A DNA stretch of 64,000 nt from positions 1-64,000 of the forward strand of contig NZ_WIOK01000028.1 of NCBI RefSeq assembly GCF_009467825.1. Direction: 5' to 3'. A model generated the notes under the pieces. The model worked only from the letters and a program-made list of their open reading frames with translations. It was not told the DNA's origin and made no database searches. A program made the translations under genes and the position numbers. This DNA comes from Cyclobacterium xiamenense. GTDB taxonomy: Bacteria; Bacteroidota; Bacteroidia; Cytophagales; Cyclobacteriaceae. Below are positions 42,665 through 52,626 of the stretch, one piece after another (within the stretch, counting starts at the first letter, position 1; each line of letters starts with the position of its first letter).

Positions 42665-44086
42665 ATGAAAGTAGAACAAATTTATACCGGTTGTCTTGCC
42701 CAAGGGGCCTATTACATCGAATCCAATGGTGAAGCAGCCATCGTAGATCCGCTTCGGGAAGTACAGCCTTATATAGAGAAAGCAGAGCGAAATGGGGCTA
42801 CCATTAAATACATCTTTGAGACGCATTTTCATGCGGATTTTGTTTCCGGTCATCAGGACTTATCGGCAAAAACAGGTGCTAAAATCGTTTTCGGTCCTAC
42901 CGAGATGCCAATGGGTTTTGACGCAATCGTAGCCAAAGACAATCAGGAATTTCGCGTAGGAGGGGCCACCATCCGGGTGATTCACACACCCGGCCACACC
43001 ATGGAGAGCTCGGTTTTCTTGCTTTCCGATGAAGCAGGTAAAGAAGTAGCGCTATTTACAGGTGATACCCTCTTTATCGGCGATGTAGGAAGACCGGACC
43101 TTGCACAAAAGGTGATCAAAGACCTTACCCAGGAAAAACTTGCGGCTCATTTATACGATTCCCTGCGGGAAAAGATCATGCCATTGGCCGACCATCTGAT
43201 CGTTTACCCTGCGCACGGGGCGGGAAGTGCTTGTGGGAAAAACATGAGTAAGGAGACGAGCGATACCCTTGGAAACCAAAAGAAAACGAATTATGCCTTG
43301 CAGGAGATGAGCAAGGAAGCCTTCATCAAAGAAGTTCTTACGGGGTTGACGCCTCCTCCGGCCTATTTTCCGCAGAACGTGTTGATGAATATCCAGGGGT
43401 ATGATAGCATTGATGAGGTACTGGATAGGGGACAGCAGGCTTTGTCGCCAGCGGCGTTTGAAGCGGCTGCCAATGAAACGGGTGCGGTAGTACTGGATAC
43501 CCGTGCCCCCGAGGTTTTTGCGAAGGGATTTATTCCGAATTCGATAAATATCGGAATCGACGGAAGTTTTGCCGTATGGGTAGGTACCCTGATACCGGAT
43601 GTGAAGCAAGAAATTCTGGTGGTAGCAGACGAAGGAAGAGAAGAAGAGGTGATCACGCGATTGGCTCGTGTGGGATACGATCATGCACTGGGTTACCTCA
43701 AAGGCGGTTTCGCAGCCTGGCAGGAAGCAGGAAACGACACCGATCGTATTCCGGTGGTTTCTGTGGAGGAGTTGGCCGAGTTGAAATCAGCAAATCCAGC
43801 CCTGAATGTGCTGGATGTGAGGAAAGCCAGCGAGCACCAAAGTGAACATGTAATAGGTGCCGGGAATGTACCACTCGACTACATCAATGAAAACATGGCG
43901 ATGATCAAAAAGGACCAAACGTACTATGTGCATTGTGCAGGAGGGTATCGCTCCATGATCTTTAATTCGGTGTTGAAGGCGAGAGGCTACGACAATCTGG
44001 TGGATATTCAAGGCGGTTTTGACGCGATCAAGGCCTCTGGAAAATTTCCGGTCAGCGACTACGTTTGCCCAACCACCTTATTGTAA
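42665..44086 (+). CDS. MBL-fold/rhodanese fusion, persulfide dioxygenase-like
   Basis: 473 residues. N-terminal metallo-beta-lactamase domain (about 1-230) with ETHFHADFVSGH, HTPGHTMES and FTGDTLFIGDVGRPDL, which supply the iron ligands of ETHE1/CstB-type persulfide dioxygenases. Two rhodanese domains follow: the first (about 265-365) has VVADEGREEE in place of a Cys loop and is likely inactive; the second (about 375-470) has HCAGGYRS with the catalytic Cys. Such fusions oxidise glutathione or other persulfides to sulfite or thiosulfate. A terminator follows. Confidence 0.92.
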   Translation: MKVEQIYTGCLAQGAYYIESNGEAAIVDPLREVQPYIEKAERNGATIKYIFETHFHADFVSGHQDLSAKTGAKIVFGPTEMPMGFDAIVAKDNQEFRVGGATIRVIHTPGHTMESSVFLLSDEAGKEVALFTGDTLFIGDVGRPDLAQKVIKDLTQEKLAAHLYDSLREKIMPLADHLIVYPAHGAGSACGKNMSKETSDTLGNQKKTNYALQEMSKEAFIKEVLTGLTPPPAYFPQNVLMNIQGYDSIDEVLDRGQQALSPAAFEAAANETGAVVLDTRAPEVFAKGFIPNSINIGIDGSFAVWVGTLIPDVKQEILVVADEGREEEVITRLARVGYDHALGYLKGGFAAWQEAGNDTDRIPVVSVEELAELKSANPALNVLDVRKASEHQSEHVIGAGNVPLDYINENMAMIKKDQTYYVHCAGGYRSMIFNSVLKARGYDNLVDIQGGFDAIKASGKFPVSDYVCPTTLL

Positions 44087-44115
44087 GCCCATTTTTGGTT
44101 GATGTTTTGGTTGTG

Positions 44116-44143
44116 ATGGCAGGGACCTGGTCCCTGCCATTTT
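44116..44143 (+). terminator. intrinsic terminator after MBL-rhodanese gene
   Basis: Arms 44116-44126 (ATGGCAGGGAC) and 44130-44140 (GTCCCTGCCAT) are perfectly complementary with a three-base loop, followed by a short T-run (TTT). It would separate the two-gene rhodanese transcript from the porin/YeeE genes. Confidence 0.8.
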
Positions 44144-44192
44144 CGTAGAAAGCCACCAAAGGTGACAAGGGTCACAAAAAATCTGAAAAAAA

Positions 44193-45590
44193 ATGAATTG
44201 GTTTACAGTTGGTTTTGTGGCAGCGACGTTCCTTTTGTTCGGAAATGCTGCCCGTGGGCAGGAAGTAACGGATACCGTTGCAAGGGATTCCGAAAAGCGG
44301 AATCTGGCCTCCTTTGTAAAAAGTGGGGAATTTGACTTTCATGTGCGGAGCGTTTACATGCAAACGATCAACAAGGGGGATTTAACAGACTATTCTACCT
44401 GGGCATTGGGTGCCGGTATGGGCTATTACAGTCCGTCCTTTAAAGGATTTCATGTAGGGTTCAGTGGTTTCTTCGTCTTTCAGATGTATGCGCAAAATTT
44501 GCAGTTAGCGGATCCCCTCACCGGGAATCTAAACCGGTACGAAATTCTGTTGTATGACATGAACGATTTTGAAAACACCAAGGATCTGGACCGGCTCGAA
44601 GACTTGTACCTGAGTTATCTGAATGGAGATATAAGTTTCACCTTCGGACGGCAGAAAATAACGACTCCTTTGCTTAACGAGCAGGACAACCGAATGCGAC
44701 CGAACATCTTCAGCGGATTAACGCTGCGGTATAACCCGGGCAAATGGAAGTATACCCTGGCCTGGTTTGATCACGTTACCATGAGAGGTACCGTGGATTG
44801 GTACGGCGTCGGAGAATCCTTTGGTGTATATCCGTTTGGTAGAAACGTGTGGGGGGAAGCATCGAAATACAAGGGGAATATCGAATCAAAGGGCATTGGT
44901 TTGCTGGGTATTTCAAACAGCAGTGAAAAGCTAGGACGCCTGAAACTCTGGAGTTATTTCGCAGAAAATGTGTTTGGGTTGCAATTTGCGCAATGGGATA
45001 AGACCCTTCCGCGGGGTAAACTGAACCTTGACCTGGGCCTGCAGGGGTTTTACCAAACCGCTCTCGAAGCGGGAGGGAATGGTGATCCGGCAAAAGCCTA
45101 CATGCTCCCAGGAGAACGTAGCCACGGCTTCGGCATGAAACTGGGTATTTCCGACAGGCAGCAGGGAGTGTCGGTAAACGTATTGCGAATCGCAGCGAGT
45201 GGAAGGTTCTTGTTTCCCAGAGAATGGGGGCGAGAGCAGTTTTATGCCAGTCTTCCGCGCGAACGATTTGAAGGAAACGGAGGTTTGACAGCCTTGGCGT
45301 TAAAATACGATTGGTTTCCAGAAGATAAACCTTTTCGTGGGAATTTGGGCCTGAGCAGGGTAGCCGCACCGGAGACAAACGACTACCGAATGAATAAATA
45401 CGGCGTTCCCTCCTACTTTCATGTCTCAGCGGGGCTGGATTTTCCCCTTAAAGGATACCTGGAGGGAATGGACGTAAAATTTCTGCTGGTAAACAAGACA
45501 GCGACTGCCCCGGAACGTGTAGCAGAAGCTAGTAGAATTAATCGGGTGGACTTATGGAACATTAATGTAATTCTCGATTATAGATTTTAA
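44193..45590 (+). CDS. outer-membrane porin, OprD-like
   Basis: 465-residue predicted beta-barrel with Sec signal (cleavage near ARGQE). Alternating hydrophobic strands and aromatic girdles run through the protein, and it ends in DYRF, a C-terminal Phe signal for outer-membrane insertion. The segment [27 protein letters not shown]-type (from about residue 148) resembles the OprD-family porins of Bacteroidota. Placed between sulfur enzymes and YeeE/YedE subunits, it may let thiosulfate or a related anion cross the outer membrane; that is inferred from position only. Confidence 0.8.
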   Translation: MNWFTVGFVAATFLLFGNAARGQEVTDTVARDSEKRNLASFVKSGEFDFHVRSVYMQTINKGDLTDYSTWALGAGMGYYSPSFKGFHVGFSGFFVFQMYAQNLQLADPLTGNLNRYEILLYDMNDFENTKDLDRLEDLYLSYLNGDISFTFGRQKITTPLLNEQDNRMRPNIFSGLTLRYNPGKWKYTLAWFDHVTMRGTVDWYGVGESFGVYPFGRNVWGEASKYKGNIESKGIGLLGISNSSEKLGRLKLWSYFAENVFGLQFAQWDKTLPRGKLNLDLGLQGFYQTALEAGGNGDPAKAYMLPGERSHGFGMKLGISDRQQGVSVNVLRIAASGRFLFPREWGREQFYASLPRERFEGNGGLTALALKYDWFPEDKPFRGNLGLSRVAAPETNDYRMNKYGVPSYFHVSAGLDFPLKGYLEGMDVKFLLVNKTATAPERVAEASRINRVDLWNINVILDYRF

Positions 45591-45614
45591 CAAAAAAGAA
45601 AAAACGATAGAAAA

Positions 45615-46196
45615 ATGGAACAAATGATTGAATGGATCAAGCAGCCCTGGCCTTGGTATGTGGCGGGCCCTTTGATAGGACTTACCGTACCGGTTTTATT
45701 GATTATTGGGAATAAGTCCTTTGGGATATCTTCTTCACTGCGGCATGCATGCGCAGCCTGTATTCCGGCAAAAATTCCTTTTTTCCAGTACGATTGGAAA
45801 AAGGAAAACTGGAATCTGGTGTTCGTTTTGGGGGTGTTTTTGGGAGGAGGAATAGCTTCGCTTTTCCTGTCCAATCCGGAGGCAATTGTGGTAGCGGAGA
45901 GTACCCAGCAGGATTTGGCCCAATTGGGGATCACAGATTTTAGAAGCCTTTTACCGGCAGATATCTTTTCCTGGAGTAATTTATTTACGTTGAAGGGTCT
46001 TTTCTTCTTTGTTATAGGGGGATTTCTGGTAGGATTCGGAACCCGGTACGCCGGTGGATGTACTTCCGGGCATGCCATAATGGGGATAAGTAACCTACAA
46101 TGGCCTTCCATGGTAGCGACTATGTTTTTCATGCTTGGCGGGTTTGCAATGACCCACCTGATTTTGCCCTATATCATGCAATGGGTCGGGCTTTAA
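45615..46196 (+). CDS. YeeE/YedE sulfur transporter, first half
   Basis: 193-residue membrane protein with about five helices. The YeeE/YedE signature Cys is in [16 protein letters not shown]; further Cys occur in [11 protein letters not shown]. In the one-piece thiosulfate transporter TsuA/YeeE, conserved Cys residues relay thiosulfate through the membrane. Here the protein is split, and the second half follows 43 bases downstream. It probably imports thiosulfate or another reduced sulfur species. Confidence 0.92.
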   Translation: MEQMIEWIKQPWPWYVAGPLIGLTVPVLLIIGNKSFGISSSLRHACAACIPAKIPFFQYDWKKENWNLVFVLGVFLGGGIASLFLSNPEAIVVAESTQQDLAQLGITDFRSLLPADIFSWSNLFTLKGLFFFVIGGFLVGFGTRYAGGCTSGHAIMGISNLQWPSMVATMFFMLGGFAMTHLILPYIMQWVGL

Positions 46197-46239
46197 TAGC
46201 GCAGGGTAACAAAAGACATCATTTCAAACAAAACAGACA

Positions 46240-46728
46240 ATGAAAGTTAAAGAGATAATTGAAAGCAACCCCGTAGAATGCGAAGCACCGAACATGCGGA
46301 AGGACCAGGAATCAGGCTGGAAGCTGTTGAAATACCTGATTGTGGGCATTTTATTCGGAATTGTATTTGTAAAGGCAGAGGTAATCTCCTGGTTTCGGAT
46401 TCAAGAGATGTTTCGGCTGCAATCCTTCTTCATGTACGGGGTAATTGGCTCGGCTATCCTGGTGGGGGTACTATCCATACAGGTAATCAAGCGGTTGGGA
46501 ATAAAGACCCTGGCTGGAGAACCCATAAAAATTGCCAATAAGGAATTTCGGAAGGGACAGGTTATTGGAGGTTTTATTTTTGGCCTGGGTTGGGCACTTA
46601 CCGGTGCCTGTCCAGGGCCCTTGTTTGCCCAGATAGGATTTGGCTACTCGGTAATTGTCGTAACCCTGCTTAGTGCCATTGCCGGTACCTGGGTGTACGG
46701 AAAATTCGCCGACAAGCTACCCAATTAG
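46240..46728 (+). CDS. YeeE/YedE (DUF6691) sulfur transporter, second half
   Basis: 162-residue membrane protein complementing the previous gene. It carries GWALTGACPGPLFAQIG, the second conserved Cys motif of the family. An N-terminal cytosolic extension of about 30 residues, with a Cys in PVECEAP, precedes the first helix. Together the two halves reconstitute a full transporter. A strong terminator follows. Confidence 0.92.
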   Translation: MKVKEIIESNPVECEAPNMRKDQESGWKLLKYLIVGILFGIVFVKAEVISWFRIQEMFRLQSFFMYGVIGSAILVGVLSIQVIKRLGIKTLAGEPIKIANKEFRKGQVIGGFIFGLGWALTGACPGPLFAQIGFGYSVIVVTLLSAIAGTWVYGKFADKLPN

Positions 46729-46753
46729 AAACAATCCACTTGCAGGGAAGCAG

Positions 46754-46796
46754 GCCGGACCGGAAGTACATACGTACGCTGGTCCGGCTTTTTTTT
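46754..46796 (+). terminator. intrinsic terminator of the sulfur-transport genes
   Basis: GCCGGACC (46754-46761) and GGTCCGGC (46781-46788) form an eight-pair stem with a 19-base loop that itself contains the palindrome GTACATACGTAC-like; eight T follow. The T-run touches the stop codon of the convergent smc gene. Confidence 0.88.
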
Positions 46797-49700
46797 AGGG
46801 GGTTTCCCCGCCTTCCTCCTCCACCAATTCCCTCAAATCTACGGGTACCACCCGCGACACACCGGCTTCGATCATGGTTATACCGTAGATGATATCCGTA
46901 CTTGCCATGGTGCGTTTGTTGTGGGTAACGATGATGAATTGGGATTCGTTGGAAAAGGTCTGAATGATCTGGTTAAACTTATCGATATTGGCATCGTCCA
47001 GGGGTGCATCTACCTCATCAAATATGCAAAAGGGGGCTGGTTTTAGCAGGTAAATGGAAAAGAGCAGGGAGGTGGCTGTAAGCGTTTTCTCTCCTCCGGA
47101 TAGTTGGTTGATGGATAAGGGCCGTTTTCCTTTTGGCTTGGCGATGATTTCGATGCTGCTTTCCAAGGGCATGTCCGGATCGGTTAGTTTTAGGTCACAG
47201 TCATCCTCTTCTGTGAAGAGCGAACGAAATACCTTGATAAAATTCCCCTTAATTTTTTCAAAAGCATCCAGGAAGGTTTCTTTCGCTACCTGATCAATTT
47301 CGTTAATGGTCGTAATGAGCGATTCTTTTGCTTTTAGCAAATCTTCTTTCTGTTCGGTAATGAATTCATGCCGCTTTTTGATCTCGTCAAATGCTTCCAT
47401 TGCCATGGGGTTAATGGGGCCCATTTTTTCCAGCTTGTTTTTTGCTTGTTGTACCTCTTCCCGAAGACTGGCTTCGTCTTTGGTAGCAAAAGCTTCCGAT
47501 TCTTCGGGGTCTTCCTGAATTAGCTGATCCAAATCGAGTTCGAATTCTACACTGAGGCGTTCCTTCAATCCATTTAATTTGAGGTTGATTTCATTGGCCG
47601 CCTGTCTGAATTCCATGATCAGGGCGTCTACCTGCTCTTTTTTTTGCTGGATTTCGCGGATGGCTTTTTCGGCCTGGTCGATTTCTCCCCGAAGCGCATA
47701 ATAGCCCTTCTCTGCCTCACTGACCCCCAACTCAATCTGCTCTTTCTCGGTGTAGAGCTCGATCAGTTCGTCATCCTTTATTTCGTTATTGTCAATCAGG
47801 GATTTTATTTCCAGATCCGTCTGGGTAAGTTCCCGCTGTGCTTTTTCGATGCGCTCACGGCTATTCTGGAAGGTACTTTGCTTGAACCCAATTTCCTGCT
47901 CAATGCTCTGCAACTTATTCAGCTGTTGGTGGAATTGTATGTTTTGCTCGTTGTATTCCGAAGACCGGCGGGAAAGCTCATCGGATGCCTCCTGCAACTG
48001 CTCGTTAACCTCGCGAATGTCCGCCTCCAAGGATGCGAATGCCTCCTTTTCTGTGCCCAAAAGTGGGCCTATTGCGTCCAGTTCTTCTGTCAGCTGCTGG
48101 ATTTTTTCCTGGATATCCTCCTTCTTGTCGGCATTCGACGTCAGCATTTCTGCCAGTTGTTCTTTCTTTGTACGAACAGAGACGAGCTCCTGGTTTAGCT
48201 CGTTGACCACGGACTGCTGTTCTTCCAGTTCCGTTTTGAAGGTGATGGCTTTCAGCGCAGAAAGGTCGGCAGATTTTCTGTCCAGATTGGCTTTTATCTC
48301 CGTGATGGTTTTTTGGTGGGACTTGATCTCTTTTTCCAGTTTTTCGAGATTTTTAGCCCGACCGATCCTTTTTCCTTCGAAGAGCCCGACCGATCCGCCC
48401 GAAATGGTAAACCGCCGGTCGATAAACTTCCCGCTTTCGGTGATAAAGATAGCCTCCTGTGTTTTGGGTACCTGGTGGATGTCTCCCTTGAAAATGTAGA
48501 CATCGTCTAGCAAGTAGCCTACCAGTCGCGCATATTTGCTGTCGTATTCGATGATTTCGGTGGCAGGTACCGCGTCCGAAAACAGTTTATTCTGGGTAGG
48601 GCGAAATTTCTCGAACCGATCCAATACAAAAAAATGTGCCTTGCCCTTACCCGCGTCACTCAAGAGTTTAACGGCATCGATCGCCTCTTTTTCGCTGTCC
48701 ACCACATAATAATTCATGTAGTTTTCCAGGAAGTTTTCGATGGTTACCCGGTATTTTTCGTCGGTGGTCAATACATCCGAGAGCAAGGGGGTATTTTTTC
48801 CCCATTTGCTATTTTTTTTCAGAAACTTGATGGCCTCCGGATATCCTTCCAGGTTGTCTACCAGTGATTTGGTAAGCTGGAATTCGTTGTTTTTAGCATC
48901 CAGCTTCCGGTTAACCTGCGTCAACCCTTCCCGGATCAATTCCAGGGTGTGCGTGGCCTGCTCTAGTTTTTGTTGGTGGTCGGCTTCTTCTGCCTTCAGG
49001 CGAAGCAGCTCTCGTTTTTCTACCTCCAGACGTTCCTGGATTTGTTCCAATTTTTCCTTAAACCCGGCCAGACTCTCCACCTGACTGCTGTCATCCGTAG
49101 CGGTCTTTTCCAGTTCCTGTTTTAGGGTAGATACTTGAATTTGTTTGATCTCCTGGCTTTTAGAAAGCTGGTAGACGGCGTCTCGTTTGCTGGCATACGT
49201 CGTTTGCAACTGCTTTTGCTTTTCCTGCGCAGCGCCATGTTGGGTCTTTTTGTCCTCGTACACTGTTTTCAGCTCCTGTACCAGTTGCTCCTTCTCGGCA
49301 ATTAGTTTTTCGGCAATTGTCTTTTCCTGTTCCAGGGAGCGTATGCTGAAGCCAGCCCGTTCGTTACTCTTTTTATCTTCGTCGATTTGTGCCCGTAATT
49401 CCTGGGATTTGTCCTGAAGGAAGCGCAGCCGTTCGTTTTTAATTTTTTTATCACTTTCAAATTGCCGAATTTTCAGCACGTGCTCATTTAACGTTTTTTG
49501 CCTACTTGCTAACAATTTCTCTTTGTTGACCATGTCAGCTTTCAAACGTTCGAGAGCGGCTTCTTTGGCGCCCATGGCCACATTCAACTGAATTTTATGA
49601 TCGCTCTCCTCTTCGAGTTTCCGGTTCAGTCCGATTAGGTTATCGCGGTGCTGCAAAACGCCTTTCTTAGCCAGTGCAATACTGGAGGCCTTATATGCTT

Positions 49701-50358
49701 TTTTTATTTCAAAGTAACGCGCCGCCTGCCGGGCCTGTTTCTCCAGTGACTTCAGGTTTTTATCTATTTCATACAGTAAATCTTCCACCCGGTCCAGGTC
49801 GGCATCGGTGTCTTCCAGTTTGCGAAGCGTTTCTTTTTTACGGGTTTTGAATTTGGATATGCCGGCTGCCTCTTCGAATAATTCCCTTCGGGAATTGTTC
49901 TTGTCATTGAGAAGCTCGTCGATCATCTTCAACTCGATGATGGCATAACTGTTCGAATTGATACCTGTATCCATAAACAGGTTGGTGATGTCCTTTAGCC
50001 TACACGTGATCCCATTTAACAGGTACTCGCTATCCCCGGATCGGTAGTACCTCCGGGTAATGGTCACATGGGTATATTCGGTTGGAAGAAGGTTTTTTGT
50101 ATTTTCAAAAGTAAGGGAGACCTCTGCCATGTTTAGCGGTTTCCGGTTTTTTGTCCCGTTAAAAATGACATTCTCCATTTTGTCTGAGCGGAGCATCCGC
50201 GTTTTCTGCTCCCCCAATACCCAGCGGATCGCATCTACCACATTGGATTTACCGCAGCCATTGGGCCCTACGATCCCGGTAATGCCCTTGTCGAAATGAA
50301 TCAGTACCTTGTCACCGAAACTTTTGAATCCCCTGATTTCTAATTTGGAAAGCTGCAT
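46795..50358 (-). CDS. smc: chromosome segregation protein SMC
   Basis: 1187-residue SMC ATPase. N-terminal Walker A GPNGCGKSN (about 32-40), long coiled coils (about 170-500 and 670-1020), a hinge around 510-660 (EGYPEAIKFLKK, NYMNYYVVDSEKEAIDAV, later FTISGGSVGLFEGK), and a C-terminal ABC signature LSGGEKTLTA with Walker B FCIFDEVDAPLDD. The homodimer with ScpAB compacts and segregates chromosomes. ATG 50358 (MQLSKLEIRGFKSFG) is the canonical start; a longer frame upstream adds 17 non-homologous residues. Monocistronic. Confidence 0.98.
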   Translation of the reverse strand: MQLSKLEIRGFKSFGDKVLIHFDKGITGIVGPNGCGKSNVVDAIRWVLGEQKTRMLRSDKMENVIFNGTKNRKPLNMAEVSLTFENTKNLLPTEYTHVTITRRYYRSGDSEYLLNGITCRLKDITNLFMDTGINSNSYAIIELKMIDELLNDKNNSRRELFEEAAGISKFKTRKKETLRKLEDTDADLDRVEDLLYEIDKNLKSLEKQARQAARYFEIKKAYKASSIALAKKGVLQHRDNLIGLNRKLEEESDHKIQLNVAMGAKEAALERLKADMVNKEKLLASRQKTLNEHVLKIRQFESDKKIKNERLRFLQDKSQELRAQIDEDKKSNERAGFSIRSLEQEKTIAEKLIAEKEQLVQELKTVYEDKKTQHGAAQEKQKQLQTTYASKRDAVYQLSKSQEIKQIQVSTLKQELEKTATDDSSQVESLAGFKEKLEQIQERLEVEKRELLRLKAEEADHQQKLEQATHTLELIREGLTQVNRKLDAKNNEFQLTKSLVDNLEGYPEAIKFLKKNSKWGKNTPLLSDVLTTDEKYRVTIENFLENYMNYYVVDSEKEAIDAVKLLSDAGKGKAHFFVLDRFEKFRPTQNKLFSDAVPATEIIEYDSKYARLVGYLLDDVYIFKGDIHQVPKTQEAIFITESGKFIDRRFTISGGSVGLFEGKRIGRAKNLEKLEKEIKSHQKTITEIKANLDRKSADLSALKAITFKTELEEQQSVVNELNQELVSVRTKKEQLAEMLTSNADKKEDIQEKIQQLTEELDAIGPLLGTEKEAFASLEADIREVNEQLQEASDELSRRSSEYNEQNIQFHQQLNKLQSIEQEIGFKQSTFQNSRERIEKAQRELTQTDLEIKSLIDNNEIKDDELIELYTEKEQIELGVSEAEKGYYALRGEIDQAEKAIREIQQKKEQVDALIMEFRQAANEINLKLNGLKERLSVEFELDLDQLIQEDPEESEAFATKDEASLREEVQQAKNKLEKMGPINPMAMEAFDEIKKRHEFITEQKEDLLKAKESLITTINEIDQVAKETFLDAFEKIKGNFIKVFRSLFTEEDDCDLKLTDPDMPLESSIEIIAKPKGKRPLSINQLSGGEKTLTATSLLFSIYLLKPAPFCIFDEVDAPLDDANIDKFNQIIQTFSNESQFIIVTHNKRTMASTDIIYGITMIEAGVSRVVPVDLRELVEEEGGETP

Positions 50359-50433
50359 GTAGCTAGAGTTTATGCCAAACAAATTTAACCCAAACGAACC
50401 AAATAGCAAGGAAGACCGGGTTTGTTATGCATC

Positions 50434-50466
50434 AAAAAAGCCAGTCTTCCCTTCGGTAGACTGGCT
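50434..50466 (-). terminator. intrinsic terminator of the response regulator gene
   Basis: On the minus strand AGCCAGTCT (50466-50458) and AGACTGGCT (50447-50439) pair perfectly, followed by six T. It ends the response-regulator transcript before smc. Confidence 0.85.
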
Positions 50467-50494
50467 GGACCTGTAGTGACAGGAGCTTAATCCA

Positions 50495-50923
50495 TTAATT
50501 GAGGTTTTTTTTATTTTTTGTCAGGACAATGTTTTTATCAAATAAGTCGTATATCTCTGTAAAAACTTGTGGATAAACCGGCTTTTCCAGATACCCAATC
50601 ACTTGCGGATATTTGTTTGACTTTGCCTTGTCTGCCGGGTCGGTAGAAGAGGTCACCATGACTACTTGTATTTTGTCTTTATAGTCCTTCTCCTGAAGCA
50701 TTTCCAAAAAAGACCATCCATCCATTACAGGCATGTTGATGTCCAGAAAAACCAAAATGCTATCAAAATCCGCATTTCTACTCTCCAGTACATCGAAGGC
50801 AAGTTTGCCGTTTTCTGATGTGTGGATGGGCCCACCTATGGGAGAGGTCTTGACAATCTTTTTGATGTAATGCAAGGTCAAAATATCATCATCCACGATG
50901 ATCGTTTCAAGTTTTTGTTTCAT
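50495..50923 (-). CDS. stand-alone response regulator receiver (CheY-like)
   Basis: 142-residue single receiver domain without output domain. Acidic pocket VDDD near residue 10, phospho-acceptor Asp in FLDINMPVMDGW, switch residues in VMVTSSTD, and the conserved Lys in YLEKPV. Cognate histidine kinase not in the window. Such single-domain regulators are common in Cytophagales and may act in phosphorelays or on protein partners. A terminator lies directly downstream. Confidence 0.95.
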   Translation of the reverse strand: MKQKLETIIVDDDILTLHYIKKIVKTSPIGGPIHTSENGKLAFDVLESRNADFDSILVFLDINMPVMDGWSFLEMLQEKDYKDKIQVVMVTSSTDPADKAKSNKYPQVIGYLEKPVYPQVFTEIYDLFDKNIVLTKNKKNLN

Positions 50924-51587
50924 TCCCTAGCTTAGTTTAGTTGACCTGGAAATTTATCGGAATGTCCGTTAAATCTCTGTCATTCGAATTTATCACTTAA
51001 ATCAAGATAATCAAAACGGAAATTAAAAAAATAAGGTACAGATTCATAAAACTAACCCGATACTTATTTAATAAAATATTTGGAATATTTAGTAGTAAAA
51101 AACCTATTCCTTCTTATCCAATAAATTGAGATCAGGTCGGTAAATCCATCGTTTTTTGTCGTTCAAATGGGATTAAATAGAGTTGATCCAAGGCGGAATC
51201 TACCACGCTATCTTTCTGAATTCGAAGCTCCAAAAAGTAGTTGAATTCTAGTTAAATGCCGTTGGTTTGACCTAATTTGTCTTTCAATCTTGAACTATTG
51301 GTTTGGTAAAATAAAATCATTAAAAAATGCTAATTTAAATCAATGGATCTAATCCGACGCGTTATAATTAAAAAATTAATAATCGTAAATTGTGCCGATA
51401 AATTAATTAACGGTAATATATACGGAAATAATTACTTTAATTACTTTTAAATGCTTTGTAAAAATTTTTGTTGCACCATGTTTTTTTTATCTCTATGTTT
51501 ATACAATTGAAAGAGATACTTGTAATATTTAAACCTGTATCTCGATGGATTTCGGATTTACTGTTTATCAAATTAAAAAATTAAACC
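50924..51587. other. AT-rich intergenic region, divergent promoters
   Basis: About 660 bases between the response regulator (minus) and bactofilin (plus). It is clearly richer in A and T than its surroundings, with many short ATTAAT/TTAATT tracts. I find no open frame with protein-like content, no tRNA and no strong hairpin. It must contain both promoters; the AT content may reflect nucleoid-protein binding or DNA gained from elsewhere. Confidence 0.5.
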
Positions 51588-52058
51588 ATGTGGACCTCAG
51601 AAAAAAAATCAAGCCAGTCTATGGCTGAGCCAAGTACAACTTCTTTTTTTGCTCCCGGATTCAGGATGAATGGTGACATAGATTCCAACAACGACGTGCG
51701 GGTAGAGGGGATTATCCAGGGAAACCTGACAACTACCAAACGCATCATTATTGGCAAAACCGGGCAGGTTATCGGTAATGTGAAAGGAAGCCAGGTATCG
51801 ATTATGGGAGAAGTGGTCGGAGAGGTCATCGCCACGGACATCACCGTTATTGGAGAAACAGGAGTTGTCCACGGTACGGTACTAACGAACAAAATCAAAA
51901 TCGAATCCGGAGCAGAAATAGAGGCCTGCATCAAAAAATACAAAGAAACTCCGGAAACGGAAGCGATTCCGTCCGAGACGAAAAAATTGGATCTCCACAA
52001 ACGGAAAGAGCACGTATTGCAGCAGTCCGAACTGGCTAAAATCAGCATGGAAAACTGA
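51588..52058 (+). CDS. bactofilin (polymer-forming cytoskeletal protein)
   Basis: 156-residue protein with the bactofilin right-handed beta-helix core (about 22-120): DIDSNNDVRVEGIIQGNL, RIIIGKTGQVIGNVKG, VVGEVIATDITVIGETGVVHGTV. Flanking tails are disordered, with a charged C-terminus. Bactofilins self-polymerise without nucleotide and act as scaffolds for envelope or stalk assembly. Common in Bacteroidota. Monocistronic, with the long AT-rich promoter region upstream. Confidence 0.95.
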   Translation: MWTSEKKSSQSMAEPSTTSFFAPGFRMNGDIDSNNDVRVEGIIQGNLTTTKRIIIGKTGQVIGNVKGSQVSIMGEVVGEVIATDITVIGETGVVHGTVLTNKIKIESGAEIEACIKKYKETPETEAIPSETKKLDLHKRKEHVLQQSELAKISMEN

Positions 52059-52086
52059 CTCAGCCAGGTGCTCGATCGCCAAGGGA

Positions 52087-52626
52087 TTAATTGTCCCTTA
52101 GCGATTGACCAAGTTGCAATGGCTGTTCGGACAGCACCAGTCGGGAGGCTTGCTCAACAATACGGTCCAACGTATCGTTTGTGGCCCGAAAGCCTTCCAG
52201 AACTACCCGGGTGCATCCGGTTTTGTCAAGGAAGTAAACCGGGTTCCGTAGCGTTATTTCCTTACCTAAATCCCTTTCAAGACAGGTTTTCACATCGTTT
52301 TTAGGCTGGTAGAACACCGGGAAGACCAAATCGTCAGTCAAATAGGAATTGATCCAGTTGATAGCGCGTAGATGCTCGTCGAACGTATTTCTATTGAATC
52401 CGATGAGGTGAAAATTCAGTTTTTTAATTTTTTTTAGTGACTGTACCAATTCTTTCCGATTTTCCTTCGTAATAGGGATCATGTCAGAAGGATTGGTAAC
52501 GACAATGACGCGCTTGTTCTGTATGAGGGATCGGAGATGAACGTTTCCATGATGGGTTTTGACCAAGAGATCCGGAAAAGCAAGGTTCATCTCAAGCCGG
52601 GATGGGGTTTGACTTTCTGTTTTCAT
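52087..52626 (-). CDS. peroxiredoxin-like protein lacking the catalytic Cys
   Basis: 179-residue thioredoxin-fold protein resembling 1-Cys (Prx6-type) peroxiredoxins: LAFPDLLVKTHHGNVHLRSL, VVTNPSDMIPIT (peroxiredoxins have xHPxDFTPVC), and FDEHLRAINWINSYL. The position of the peroxidatic Cys is Thr53, so it cannot work as a classical peroxidase. Two other Cys (KTCLERD, KTGCTRV) are not at the known resolving position. It may be a redox sensor or a scaffold that lost activity. It is convergent with bactofilin. Confidence 0.75.
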   Translation of the reverse strand: MKTESQTPSRLEMNLAFPDLLVKTHHGNVHLRSLIQNKRVIVVTNPSDMIPITKENRKELVQSLKKIKKLNFHLIGFNRNTFDEHLRAINWINSYLTDDLVFPVFYQPKNDVKTCLERDLGKEITLRNPVYFLDKTGCTRVVLEGFRATNDTLDRIVEQASRLVLSEQPLQLGQSLRDN

